From assembly GCA_023150875.1 (NCBI GenBank), contig JAKLKC010000007.1, positions 104,467 through 168,466 of the forward strand: DNA of 64,000 nucleotides, written 5' to 3'. A program made the position numbers and the translations under genes. The notes beneath the pieces were generated by a model. That model had not been told where the DNA came from. It saw nothing but the letters and a program-made list of their open reading frames with translations, and did not search any database. The DNA is from Myxococcota bacterium. GTDB taxonomy: Bacteria > Myxococcota_A > UBA796 > UBA9615 > JAKLKC01. This document shows, in pieces, positions 55,677 to 64,000 of this stretch (position 1 is the first letter of the stretch; every line of letters starts with the position of its first letter).

Positions 55677-58600
55677 TTACTCTCTGGAGTCCGCTGCCCC
55701 CTCGCCACCGTCCGCCGCCGCCGCCGGGGGGCCCGGGGTGCGGGGAGGGGCGGCCGCCAGGGGGCGGCCCAGGGGCACCGTCTTCCACCGCCCGCCCGTC
55801 GAGAACGCCTCCCACCCCCAGGGCACCCACCGGGTCAGCCCCCGGGCGAGCCACAGGGCCCAGGCCAGCATCGCCACCCGAAAGGTCCACATGGGCAGGG
55901 AGCCGATGGCGGGCTCGGGGAGGGGGCCCGCGGTGCGGTCGACGAACCAGGTCATCTCCCACTGGGAGGAGCCGTTGCCCTCGATCTGCATGTCGGGCTG
56001 GACCAGCAGGCCGGTGTGGACGGCGGCGTAGAGGCAGCCGGCGGCGATCAGGGTCCACCCCACCAGGGCGATCTGCGCGAGGTCGAAGGCGGCGGGTTTC
56101 TCCGGGGGCGACCGGCGCCGCCAGGACAGGGCCAGGAACCACCCCGCCACCAGGGCGGCGGCGGCGACGGGGATCTGGGTCATGCCCAGGCCCAGCAGGA
56201 GCCACGCCGGGGTGGCCAGGGGGGAGAGGCGCCAGCGCCCGAGCAGGAGGGCCGCGGCCACCACCACCACCAGGTCGATCCAGTAGAGGGGTACGGGCCC
56301 CCAGTCCGGCCCGGACAGCCACCACACGAAGCGCCCCTCGGGGGCCTTGACCTTCACCGTCACGTTCACGGCGGGGGCGCCCAGGTCCACCGCGGGCACG
56401 GCGTCCAGGACCCCCGGGGCGTGCTCCTGCTGCCAGCGAACCACCACCGAGCGGGTGCCGGGCTGGTGGGGGATGGCGAGGTTCCTCCCCTCGGGCCGGA
56501 TGGGCCGGGCCACCCCGTCGATCTCCACGGCGCGGACCTCGGCCCCCTCGGGCAGCACCACCACCTGCTGGCCCCCCCGGCTGGTGCGGGCCGAGAAGCG
56601 CAGATCCGCCTCCAGGAGCCGCCGGCCCGGCGTCACCTCCAGCCACGCCCCGTCGATGGTGAGGGTCTGCCCCGGTGCGGCCTCGGGGCGCAGGACCGAC
56701 AGCGTGACCGACTCCCCCGGCCACGGCGCCCAGGTGGGGCGCCACGCCCCCTCGTGGACGTGGTGGATGGGGGCGATCCCCTCCTCGGGGGCGCAGCGGA
56801 AGATCGGGCTGCACCGCAGGGTCCATCGCTCGGTGAAGGGCACGCCCGTGGGGGCGGCGAGCACCACCCGCTCCGCCGGGGCGAGGGTGGAGTCCCAGGC
56901 CCTCTCCCTCTCGTCCCGGCCCAGGGTCGCCAGGACCGCGCCCGCCTCCACCTTCAGGTCGTCGGCGTTGACCGACTCTCCCTCCAGGAGGGGCACCTTC
57001 ACCGCCAGGGGGGTGTCGGCGCGCCCCAGGCGGACGAGGCGGGTGTGGACCAGCCAGGGGATCCCCAAGTCCAGCTCCCGATGGACCTCGAGGCGGGGGG
57101 AGAGGGCGCCGCCGCCGGAGCTGTCGCCGGAAGCGGCCCCCGAGCGGGCGGTGCGGGTGAGCTGGATGGAGCCCTCGACGGTGCCGTCGGCGTGGAGCCC
57201 GTCCAGGGTCCACCCCTCCCCCGCGAAGGTCAGCCTGCGCGGGCGGGCCCCGAACTGGAGGGTGACCAGGTCCGAGGCGGGCAGCGCCCCCTCGGCGACC
57301 ACCCGGTGGACGCCGGGATCGAGGCGCACGTGGATGGCGCCGTCGTGCAGCCGGGCCGCCTGGGCCGAGGGGCGGCCGTCCACCTCGATGCGCTCGGGCG
57401 TCCACGCCGTGGCGGGGCCGGGAAGGGGGAAGGTGGAGGCGGCCTGGACGTGGACCTCGGCCTCCACCCGCAGGCGGTCCCCCCGCACCTGGAGGCCCAC
57501 CGCGGGAACGGCGGCGCAGTCCGGAAGGCACTCGGGGGGTCGGGTCAGCCTCTGCTCCAGCTCCTTGAGCAGCTCGGCGTCCGGGGCGGCGTGGGCCGCG
57601 GGGGCGGCGAGGGACCCGAAGGCCAGCGCCAGGGCGGCGGCGGCTCCGGGGGGGATCCCCCGGCCCCCGAGGCGGCGCACCCCCGCCAGGCGGAGCCCGA
57701 GGGCCACCAGCAGCGCCACCTGCCAGAGCTGGAGGAAGGCGCGGGCGGTGGGACCGAGGAGCCACAGGCGCATGGAGTGGCCGGCGTTCACGGGGCCGGA
57801 CCAGGTCAGCTCGTGGGTGCGCCACGTCCACGAGGGGACGCCGGGACCGGTCTGGACGACCGCGTTGGGGTCCTGCTGCAGGGCGAAGTTCTTCTTGAGG
57901 ATCAAGACCTTGGACGAGAGATAGTCCCCTTCGCCCTTGTCGCTGGACCGGGAGATCCCCCGGAGGAGGCCGTCCTTCCGGCCCTCCATCTGCCCCTCGT
58001 CCCACTCCATCGCCTTCTGCTCCACCGCCGGGGCGGCGGGCTCCTCGGGGGCGGGAGGGGGAGGCGGAGCCCCGGGGGCGCCGGCTCCGGCCATCCCGCC
58101 GCCCCCGACGTACCCCAGCGTCGCGACGCCGGAGAAGGCCTCGGAGAGACCGTCCCCGCCCCCGAGGACCGGGAACAGCCCCTCCTTCACCCGCCTCTCG
58201 GCGAACGAGATCAACACCAGAAAGAGCGCCACCAGCAGCCCGCCGTGGGCCAGGCGGGCCGTGGACCGGAAGCCCCGCCGGGCGGTGGTCACCCGCAGGA
58301 GGGCGGTGGTGACCAGGAGCCCCGCCCAGAGCCAGGCGGGGGCGCCGGGCTCCTTGCGGCTGAAGAGCAGCCCCAGCAGGGCGACCGCGGCCCAGCGCCA
58401 GCCCAGGAGGCGCCCGAAGGCGAGGGTGACGAGGAGCACGAAGAAGAGGTCGAACAGGGTGAAGCTCTCGATCCACGCGCCCCCGGCGGCGTCCACGCCC
58501 GAGGCCCCCAGCAGCATCCACCCCGGGGGGAGGTGGAGGCGGGCCGTCAGGGACTGGACGTCGGTCTGCCAGCCCACCGCGGGGAGGCGCCCGGGCCCTC

Positions 58601-59882
58601 CCTCCACCCGGGACTCGGCCACGATGGAGACCGCCGAGGAGCGCACCTCGACCCCCGACACCGTGCCCGAGCGGGTCACCACCTGGTCGACCCCCGACAC
58701 GGCGGCGTGGCCGAGCTCGAAGGGGGCCCCGAGGTCCAGTCGCCACCCCCGGTTCATGGAGCCGCCCAGGGTGTCGCGGACGGTGAAGCCGCCGCCGTCC
58801 AGGTCCAGCCAGAGGTCCCGGTGCAGCTCGACGGCGTTGGGGGAGGGATCGGGTTCCCCCCGGCGAAGCTCGGCGAAGCGGAGCGGCGAGGCGGGCTCGA
58901 CCACGAAGGCGGGCAGCGCGCGCCACTCCTCCGGGAGGGACGTCCGGGCAGGATCGACGGCGGGGGGGCCGGAGAGGATGACCGCCCTCGCCGCGTCGTC
59001 GGTGGCCACCGCCCAGGTCTCGGCGCCGGGCCAGGGTGCCGGGACCGAGGGCGCGGAGAGCTCCGCCACGGGTCCGTCGTGGAGGGCGTGGAACGTGACG
59101 TGGAACGTCCCCGGGCGGACCTGGAGGACGAGGTGGCCCTCGGGGGTGAAGCGGGCGGGGACGTCGGCCTCGACGGCGATGGGGCGGGTGCGGGGCAGCA
59201 GCACCGCCCCCAGGTCCACCTCGCGCCCCTTGCCCGAAGCCCGAAGGGTGACCCGGGTCTCCACGACGACGGGGACGCCGTCCTGGACGCGGCGCGAGAC
59301 GTCGATCTCCAGGCTCTCGGCCCCGGCCGCCGCCCGCTCCCCGGCGCCCAGGCGCAGGCGCCCTTCCTGGAACTCGGGGAAGGGGAGCCGGACTCCGGAG
59401 ACCCGGAGGTCCACGCGCCCGACCCGCGGAGGCACCCCGAGGGAGGGGGGGAGGTCGGGCCACGAGAAGAGGCCGGCCACGCGGTGCTCCCCGGGGGAGA
59501 CGGTGACGAACGGCGTCCCACCGACGTCCCGGACGACGGCGGGGCGCCCGTCGAGGGTGACGCGCTGCGGCCACGCCCGGGCATCGCCCGGCAGGGGGAC
59601 GGCGATCTCTCGGTCGGCGCGCAGGTCCAGGGTGAACGAGGCGCCGGACGCGTGGGCGTCCACGGAGAGGGCTCCGGGCCAGACGCACTCCGTGGAGCCC
59701 GACGGCAGGGCGACGCAGTTCAGGCCCGGGTGGCGGGCGAGGACCCACTCCTTCCACGGGGCCAGCTCGGGGGGGAGGTCGGCGCCGGAGACGGCACGGG
59801 GGAGCAGGGCGAGGAGCAGCAGGAGGAGCGCCGGGGCGAGATGGGGACGGGGGTGCCGCGGGAGAGACGGGGGAGTGGGCAT
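55677..59882 (-). CDS. large duplicated membrane protein of unknown function
   Basis: 1,401 residues from the ATG at 59882, which has GAGGAGG 4 bases upstream; the track start lies 8 codons earlier without a site. A signal peptide (ALLLLLLALLPRAVSG) begins it. Two similar extracytoplasmic modules are visible: VTLDGRPAVVRDVGGTPFVTVSPGEHRVAG near the start, and IEVDGRPSAQAARLHDGAIHVRLDPGVHRVVAEG about 700 residues later. Each is followed by hydrophobic segments (LFDLFFVLLVTLAFGRLLGW; LYWIDLVVVVAAALLLG). The central part is Pro/Ala-rich. I do not recognise the family. The antisense ORF of similar length is a shadow. Confidence 0.8.
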   Translation of the reverse strand: MPTPPSLPRHPRPHLAPALLLLLLALLPRAVSGADLPPELAPWKEWVLARHPGLNCVALPSGSTECVWPGALSVDAHASGASFTLDLRADREIAVPLPGDARAWPQRVTLDGRPAVVRDVGGTPFVTVSPGEHRVAGLFSWPDLPPSLGVPPRVGRVDLRVSGVRLPFPEFQEGRLRLGAGERAAAGAESLEIDVSRRVQDGVPVVVETRVTLRASGKGREVDLGAVLLPRTRPIAVEADVPARFTPEGHLVLQVRPGTFHVTFHALHDGPVAELSAPSVPAPWPGAETWAVATDDAARAVILSGPPAVDPARTSLPEEWRALPAFVVEPASPLRFAELRRGEPDPSPNAVELHRDLWLDLDGGGFTVRDTLGGSMNRGWRLDLGAPFELGHAAVSGVDQVVTRSGTVSGVEVRSSAVSIVAESRVEGGPGRLPAVGWQTDVQSLTARLHLPPGWMLLGASGVDAAGGAWIESFTLFDLFFVLLVTLAFGRLLGWRWAAVALLGLLFSRKEPGAPAWLWAGLLVTTALLRVTTARRGFRSTARLAHGGLLVALFLVLISFAERRVKEGLFPVLGGGDGLSEAFSGVATLGYVGGGGMAGAGAPGAPPPPPAPEEPAAPAVEQKAMEWDEGQMEGRKDGLLRGISRSSDKGEGDYLSSKVLILKKNFALQQDPNAVVQTGPGVPSWTWRTHELTWSGPVNAGHSMRLWLLGPTARAFLQLWQVALLVALGLRLAGVRRLGGRGIPPGAAAALALAFGSLAAPAAHAAPDAELLKELEQRLTRPPECLPDCAAVPAVGLQVRGDRLRVEAEVHVQAASTFPLPGPATAWTPERIEVDGRPSAQAARLHDGAIHVRLDPGVHRVVAEGALPASDLVTLQFGARPRRLTFAGEGWTLDGLHADGTVEGSIQLTRTARSGAASGDSSGGGALSPRLEVHRELDLGIPWLVHTRLVRLGRADTPLAVKVPLLEGESVNADDLKVEAGAVLATLGRDERERAWDSTLAPAERVVLAAPTGVPFTERWTLRCSPIFRCAPEEGIAPIHHVHEGAWRPTWAPWPGESVTLSVLRPEAAPGQTLTIDGAWLEVTPGRRLLEADLRFSARTSRGGQQVVVLPEGAEVRAVEIDGVARPIRPEGRNLAIPHQPGTRSVVVRWQQEHAPGVLDAVPAVDLGAPAVNVTVKVKAPEGRFVWWLSGPDWGPVPLYWIDLVVVVAAALLLGRWRLSPLATPAWLLLGLGMTQIPVAAAALVAGWFLALSWRRRSPPEKPAAFDLAQIALVGWTLIAAGCLYAAVHTGLLVQPDMQIEGNGSSQWEMTWFVDRTAGPLPEPAIGSLPMWTFRVAMLAWALWLARGLTRWVPWGWEAFSTGGRWKTVPLGRPLAAAPPRTPGPPAAAADGGEGAADSRE

Positions 59883-60009
59883 GGGGCCTCCTCGGGCGTC
59901 GAGCATACGCCGTCCCGCCGGCGGGGAGGGGGTGGGTGGGGCGGGTGACGGGGTGCGACACGGAGGAGCGGGCGGATGTTCCCGGGAGGGCAGACTGGAG
60001 GAGGCCGGG

Positions 60010-61518
60010 TCAGTTCCGGGCCACCTTCACCCGGTTCCGGCCCTGGCGCTTGGCCTCGTAGAGGGCCTGATCGGCGCGCCGCATCAGCGCCTCGCCCTGC
60101 ATGGGGAAGGCGGGGTTCCACGAAGCCACCCCGACGCTGAGGGTCACCCGCACCGGCCCGGAGGCGTCCTCGTAGGCGGCGCCCTCGACGGCGGCGCGGC
60201 AGCGCTCCGCCAGGGCGGGGACGTCCAGCCGGGTGTCGAAGGCCACCACCGCGAACTCCTCTCCCCCGTGCCGGGCCAGGAGGCAACCCTCGGGCACCAC
60301 CGACTCCAGGGCGCGGGCCACCGTCTTCAGCACGCCGTCTCCCACGTCATGCCCGTAGCGGTCGTTCACCCTCTTGAAGTGGTCCACGTCCAGCACCATC
60401 ACGTGGCGCGGGGGGCTGGCCCCCTTCGGGCGACCCGCCAGCGCCTCGTCCAGCCGCCGCCGGTTCGCCAGACCCGTCAACGGATCCATCACCGCGAGGG
60501 TGGCGAGGCGGAGGTTGGCCCGGGCGAGCTGCTCCGCCAGCCGGGCCTGCTCCGCGAGGGCCGACTCGAGCTGCCGGACCAGGTCCTCGTAGGAGAGGTT
60601 CAGGCGGGCGAGGCCGAGGCTCGCCTCCCGGAGGATCGCCTCCCACCGGACGTCCGAGTCGACCTCGAGCTGGAAGACCTGAGCCAGCTCGTCCACCTCG
60701 GGGCCCACCCGGGGCAGGATCTCGGCCAGCCCCTCGGCGTCCAGGCCCGCCGCGCCCATGACGGCGATCGCCCTGCGCAGGGCGGGCCCGCGCTCGTCGG
60801 CCTCCAAGACGTCGGCGATGGCCGCCGAGACCGCCGCGATCCGGGCCATGGGGGGGCCCGAGGCCACGTGCGCCGAGTGATGCAGGCGCACCGCCTCCAC
60901 CAGCTTCGATGGGATCCCCCACGCCTCGAGCATCTCCGCGCCGACCTCATCGTGGGCGGTGCCGAAACGCTCCACTTCCCAGGCGTGGGCGATCTCGGGG
61001 GTGTAGCGGCGCCACGCTTCCCAGGCCCGCACCGCCTCGGCGGCGTCGGCGTGGCGGAAGGCCAGGAAGCCGATGTCCAGGCAGAGGCCGGCCGTGAAGG
61101 CGTCCGAGGGCTGGACCGCGCCAGGGCGGCGGGCCGCCAGCAGCCGGGCGATGGTGGCCTGGCGCAGGCTGTGGGTCAGGAAGGCCCGGGAGGGGAAGCG
61201 CTCGCCGGCTTCCCCGGCGGGGAGCATGTCCACCACCGCCAGGGACAGGGCCAGGTTGCTCAGCGCCCGGGCGCCGAGCATCGACACCGCCTTGTTCACC
61301 GAGCCGACCGGGCTCGGCGGCGCGTAGGCCGCGGAGTTGGCGAGACGCAGGACCCGGGCCGCCACCGTGGGGTCCCGGCCGCAGAGGTCGCCGAGCTGGC
61401 CGGGCGTGGTCTCGGGGTCCGCCGCGGCCCGCACGATGGGCCCGAGGGTCGCGGGCAGCGGCGGGATGTCGGCGAGGGAGCGCGTAGAGGGACGGCTGAC
61501 GGCGGGCGCGGCGCTCAT
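60010..61518 (-). CDS. HDOD-GGDEF signalling protein
   Basis: 502 residues from the ATG at 61518. The N-terminal HDOD domain (PLPATLGPIVRAAADPETTPGQLGDLCGRDPTVAARVLRLANSAAY... GSVNKAVSMLGARALSNLALSLAVVDML ...GLCLDIGFL) lacks the HD catalytic pair, as usual. The C-terminal GGDEF domain is complete: MDPLTGLANRRRLDEAL, DVDHFKRVNDRYGHDVGDGVL, LARHGGEEFAVVAFD, so it should make cyclic di-GMP. Divergent from topoisomerase III. No receiver or kinase lies next to it. Confidence 0.92.
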   Translation of the reverse strand: MSAAPAVSRPSTRSLADIPPLPATLGPIVRAAADPETTPGQLGDLCGRDPTVAARVLRLANSAAYAPPSPVGSVNKAVSMLGARALSNLALSLAVVDMLPAGEAGERFPSRAFLTHSLRQATIARLLAARRPGAVQPSDAFTAGLCLDIGFLAFRHADAAEAVRAWEAWRRYTPEIAHAWEVERFGTAHDEVGAEMLEAWGIPSKLVEAVRLHHSAHVASGPPMARIAAVSAAIADVLEADERGPALRRAIAVMGAAGLDAEGLAEILPRVGPEVDELAQVFQLEVDSDVRWEAILREASLGLARLNLSYEDLVRQLESALAEQARLAEQLARANLRLATLAVMDPLTGLANRRRLDEALAGRPKGASPPRHVMVLDVDHFKRVNDRYGHDVGDGVLKTVARALESVVPEGCLLARHGGEEFAVVAFDTRLDVPALAERCRAAVEGAAYEDASGPVRVTLSVGVASWNPAFPMQGEALMRRADQALYEAKRQGRNRVKVARN

Positions 61519-61647
61519 CTCGAGTAAATCCCGGGGAAGCGGGGTGGAAGCTCCCCACCGTGAACGGCGGGCGCGGGAGCCACGTGCCGTTTCCCAGCAC
61601 GCCCGGGACTCTTCGGCGGGGCGTGCCGCTCCTTGAAAGGAGCGAGG

Positions 61648-64000
61648 GTGCCCGGGGCGGTCGAGGAGGGAATTTGCGCCCCGGCTCGGGAAATCATACG
61701 GTGGGCCCCCGGACGGGAGGGGCCCGCCCCGGGGGAGGACCGAGCGCTGCGCCTCTACGTCGCCGAGAAGCCTTCTGTCGCCCGGGACATCGCCCGCGTG
61801 CTGGGAGTCCAGGGCCGGGGGCAGGGGTGCATCCGGGGGACGGACGCCGTCGTGACGTGGTGCGTCGGCCACCTGGTCTCCCTGGCCGAGCCCCACGAGA
61901 TCGACGCCCGCTGGAAGGGCTGGTCCATGGCCCACCTGCCCATGGTCCCGGAGCGCTTCCCCCTGCGCGCCCTCCCCGAGGCCCGGGACCAGTGGGAGGT
62001 GGTGCGGGACCTGATGCGCTCCCGGGAGGTGTCCGAGGTCGTCAACGCCTGCGACGCCGGCCGCGAGGGGGAGCTGATCTTCAGGCTCTGCTACGAGCTT
62101 TCCGGCTGCGGGCGCCCCACGCGGCGCCTCTGGATCTCCTCGATGACCGACGAGGCCATCCGGAAGGGGCTGGCCGCCTTGCGCCCCGGGGAGGACCTGG
62201 ACCCCCTGGGGGACGCCGCCCGCTGCCGGGCCGAGGCGGACTGGCTGGTGGGGCTCAACGCCACTCGGGCCCTCACCGTGCGCGGCCGCCAGGCGGGGGG
62301 ACGGGACTCCCCCCTCTACTCCGTCGGGCGGGTGCAGACCCCCACCCTGGCGATGCTGGTGGCGCGGGAGCGGGAGATCCGCGCCTTCGTCGCCCGGCCG
62401 TTCTGGGTGGTGAAGGCCGTGTTCGAGGTGGAGGGCGGGCGCTACCCCGCCCAGTGGACGGGGGGCGAGGAAGGCAAGGGGCGCCTGGGAAGCGCCGAGG
62501 AGGCCGAGGCCCTGGTCCGGAAGGTCACGGGGCGCGTGGGGCACGTCGAGGGGGTGGAACGGGAGGAGCAGAAGGTCCCCCCTCCCCTCCTGTTCTCCCT
62601 CACCTCCCTCCAGCGCACCGCCAACCGTCGCCACGGCCTCTCCGCCGCCCGGACCCTGGAGATCGCCCAGGCCCTCTACGAGCGCCACAAGCTGGTGACG
62701 TACCCCCGCACCGACTCCTCCGCCCTGGCCAGCGACCAGGTCCCCGGCCTGCCCCGGGCCGTGCGCGCGGTCGGGGTCGGCCCCTACGCCCCCTTCGTCC
62801 GCCAGCTCCTGGAGCCCGGCCCGCTACCCGCGCTGGGGCGCCGCTTCGTCAACGACGCCGAGGTCAGCGACCACCACGCCATCATCCCCACGGAGGTCCG
62901 CCCCAAGCTGGACGCCCTGACCCCGGACGAGCGCAAGGTCTACGACCTGGTGGTGAGGCGCTTCCTGGGCGCCTTCTTCCCCGAGGCCCGCATCGAGAGG
63001 ACCCGGATCCTCACCCGGGTCGAGGACGAGCCCTTCGAGACCAAGGGGAGCCGGGTGGTGGAGGCGGGGTGGCGCGCCGTGGCCGGCTTCGACGAGGACG
63101 AGGCCCCCCCGCGCCCCGCCCGAAGCCGGAAGGGAGGGGCGGCGGCGCGGGCCGACGAGGGGGACGGGGACGGCCCCGAGGACGACGAGGAGGCGCGCCA
63201 GCTCCCGGAGGTCCGGGAGGGGGAGCCCTCCCGGGTGGCGGAGGTCGACGCCCAGAAGCGGGAGACCCGGGCGCCCCCCCGCTACACCGAGGCCCGGCTG
63301 CTGGCGGCCATGGAGGGGGCCGGACAGGCGATGGAGGAGGAGGAGCTCCGGCGCGCCATGAAGGACCGGGGCCTGGGCACCCCCGCCACCCGGGCGGCGA
63401 TCATCGAGACCCTGATCCGCCGGGACTACGTCGTCCGCCAGAAGAAGCTCCTGGTGCCCACCCCCCGGGGGGAGGAGCTGATCCAGGTGCTCCCCGTGCC
63501 CGAGCTGAAGTCCCCGGAGCTCACCGGCGGGTGGGAGGCCCGCCTCGCCGAAGTGGAGAGGGGCCGCCGCTCCCGCGCGGAGTTCATGGGAGAGATCGAG
63601 GACTTCACCCGGGGCCTCGTCCGGGCGATCGCCACCTCGCCGCCCCCCCGAGCCGCCGCCGCGCCGGCGGCCGCGCCGCCCCCGGCACCGGCCGAGGCCC
63701 CCGCCAGGCGGGCCGCTCGCCCCCGGAAGGCGAAGGCGACTCCCCCCACCGCGGCCGTCCCCGCGGTCCCCACCCCGGCTCCGGTCGCTGCTCCCTCCCC
63801 ACCCGCCCCCTCCTGCGCCGGGACTGTGGGGATCGGCCCCTGCCCACTCTGCGACCGCGGCGCCGTGATCCGCGGGCGCCGCGGTTGGGGCTGTTCCCGC
63901 TGGCGGGAGGGCTGCCGGTTCGTGGTGTGGGGGGAGCTGGCCGGCCGCACCCTCGCCGAGGATGTCGTGGGTTCGCTGATCGGAGAGGGCCGCACCCCCC
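61648..64000 (+). CDS. topB: DNA topoisomerase III, truncated by the window edge
   Basis: Absent from the track because it has no stop before 64000. The frame is open for 784 codons. The toprim domain starts RLYVAEKPSVARDIARVLG and has VVNACDAGREGELIF; the catalytic Tyr is in KLVTYPRTDSSAL; PLYSVGRVQTPTLAMLVARE and VSDHHAIIPTE are family blocks. A C-terminal zinc finger follows (CPLCDRGAVIRGRRGWGCSRWREGC). Type IA topoisomerases relax and decatenate DNA. The start is uncertain: GTG 61648 has AAAGGAG at ideal distance but adds 33 residues; CTG 61747 fits the family N-terminus exactly, with GGGGGAGG upstream. Confidence 0.92.
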   Translation, partial: MPGAVEEGICAPAREIIRWAPGREGPAPGEDRALRLYVAEKPSVARDIARVLGVQGRGQGCIRGTDAVVTWCVGHLVSLAEPHEIDARWKGWSMAHLPMVPERFPLRALPEARDQWEVVRDLMRSREVSEVVNACDAGREGELIFRLCYELSGCGRPTRRLWISSMTDEAIRKGLAALRPGEDLDPLGDAARCRAEADWLVGLNATRALTVRGRQAGGRDSPLYSVGRVQTPTLAMLVAREREIRAFVARPFWVVKAVFEVEGGRYPAQWTGGEEGKGRLGSAEEAEALVRKVTGRVGHVEGVEREEQKVPPPLLFSLTSLQRTANRRHGLSAARTLEIAQALYERHKLVTYPRTDSSALASDQVPGLPRAVRAVGVGPYAPFVRQLLEPGPLPALGRRFVNDAEVSDHHAIIPTEVRPKLDALTPDERKVYDLVVRRFLGAFFPEARIERTRILTRVEDEPFETKGSRVVEAGWRAVAGFDEDEAPPRPARSRKGGAAARADEGDGDGPEDDEEARQLPEVREGEPSRVAEVDAQKRETRAPPRYTEARLLAAMEGAGQAMEEEELRRAMKDRGLGTPATRAAIIETLIRRDYVVRQKKLLVPTPRGEELIQVLPVPELKSPELTGGWEARLAEVERGRRSRAEFMGEIEDFTRGLVRAIATSPPPRAAAAPAAAPPPAPAEAPARRAARPRKAKATPPTAAVPAVPTPAPVAAPSPPAPSCAGTVGIGPCPLCDRGAVIRGRRGWGCSRWREGCRFVVWGELAGRTLAEDVVGSLIGEGRTP

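Noticed and set aside
55503-59948. 1,481-codon plus-strand ORF opposite the large membrane protein
   Set aside because: Shadow ORF: low-complexity Gly/Pro/Arg/His-rich, no domain, and fully antisense to a gene with a signal peptide, ribosome site and clear membrane segments.

Overview
The window is very GC-rich, densely coded and reads like a chromosomal piece of a myxobacterium-like organism (Myxococcota or a close deltaproteobacterial lineage). The evidence is: two MYXO-CTERM-style C-terminal sorting tails (Cys-x-Cys, hydrophobic stretch, Arg cluster); many lipoproteins with 'DDDxT/DDDxS' Asp-rich linkers next to their membrane anchor; MopE-type 'DDDCDG' motifs; a Ser/Thr kinase; a sigma-54 enhancer-binding protein; and GTGA/ATGA/TTGA start-stop overlaps. 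No tRNA, rRNA, CRISPR array, intact insertion sequence or phage gene was seen.

Layout. 0-8 kb (mostly minus): edge of a lipoprotein gene; a GMC oxidoreductase with its small Tat-type subunit; a three-gene acyl-CoA carboxylase operon (biotin carboxylase, carboxyltransferase, biotin carrier); an ECF-like sigma/anti-sigma pair whose 3' end has been overwritten by a ~49-bp tandem repeat. 8-12 kb: zinc-ribbon peptide plus LCM-type methyltransferase, a small membrane protein, a lipase-like lipoprotein. 11.8-16.4 kb: the accessory island. An AAA_14/DUF4143 ATPase diverges, across an operator-like palindrome, from a tightly coupled three-gene operon: HEPN-like protein, KGGVGR-variant ParA-like ATPase, and a second P-loop ATPase. 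This is my best candidate for an undescribed (probably defence) system. 16.5-19.6 kb: a GAF-AAA-HTH sigma-54 activator divergent from dps and ahpC. A clear -24/-12 promoter and four copies of an ACCGANATATCGGT dyad suggest a self-contained stress circuit.

19.6-31 kb: Asp-rich lipoprotein, M20 peptidase lipoprotein, NAD+ synthetase (nadE), a metzincin-like protease, a two-component pair whose response regulator carries a GGDEF output, then an MBOAT acyltransferase. 31.4-34.8 kb: a 1,119-residue protein with two SGNH-like domains around an NHL propeller, next to the MBOAT gene (likely extracytoplasmic O-acylation). 34.8-41.3 kb: deoxynucleoside kinase, cupin, M50 protease, Ser/Thr kinase, TPR protein, DUF4399-like lipoprotein, CHRD protein. 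41.7-52.2 kb: secreted and surface proteins: a beta-helix/MopE/MYXO-CTERM protein, a DUF3604 lipoprotein split by one in-frame TGA, a penicillin-acylase-family lipoprotein, a small exported protein, a 217-bp MITE-like element, and an MXAN_6640-like metalloprotease. 52.3-64 kb: cysteine-cluster protein, TlpA-like thioredoxin lipoprotein and POT peptide transporter (one operon), a 1,401-residue duplicated membrane protein, an HDOD-GGDEF protein, and a DNA topoisomerase III gene that runs off the right edge.

Starts were chosen by Shine-Dalgarno match, overlap with the upstream stop and family N-termini. All family calls are from motif recognition by eye; no database was searched.
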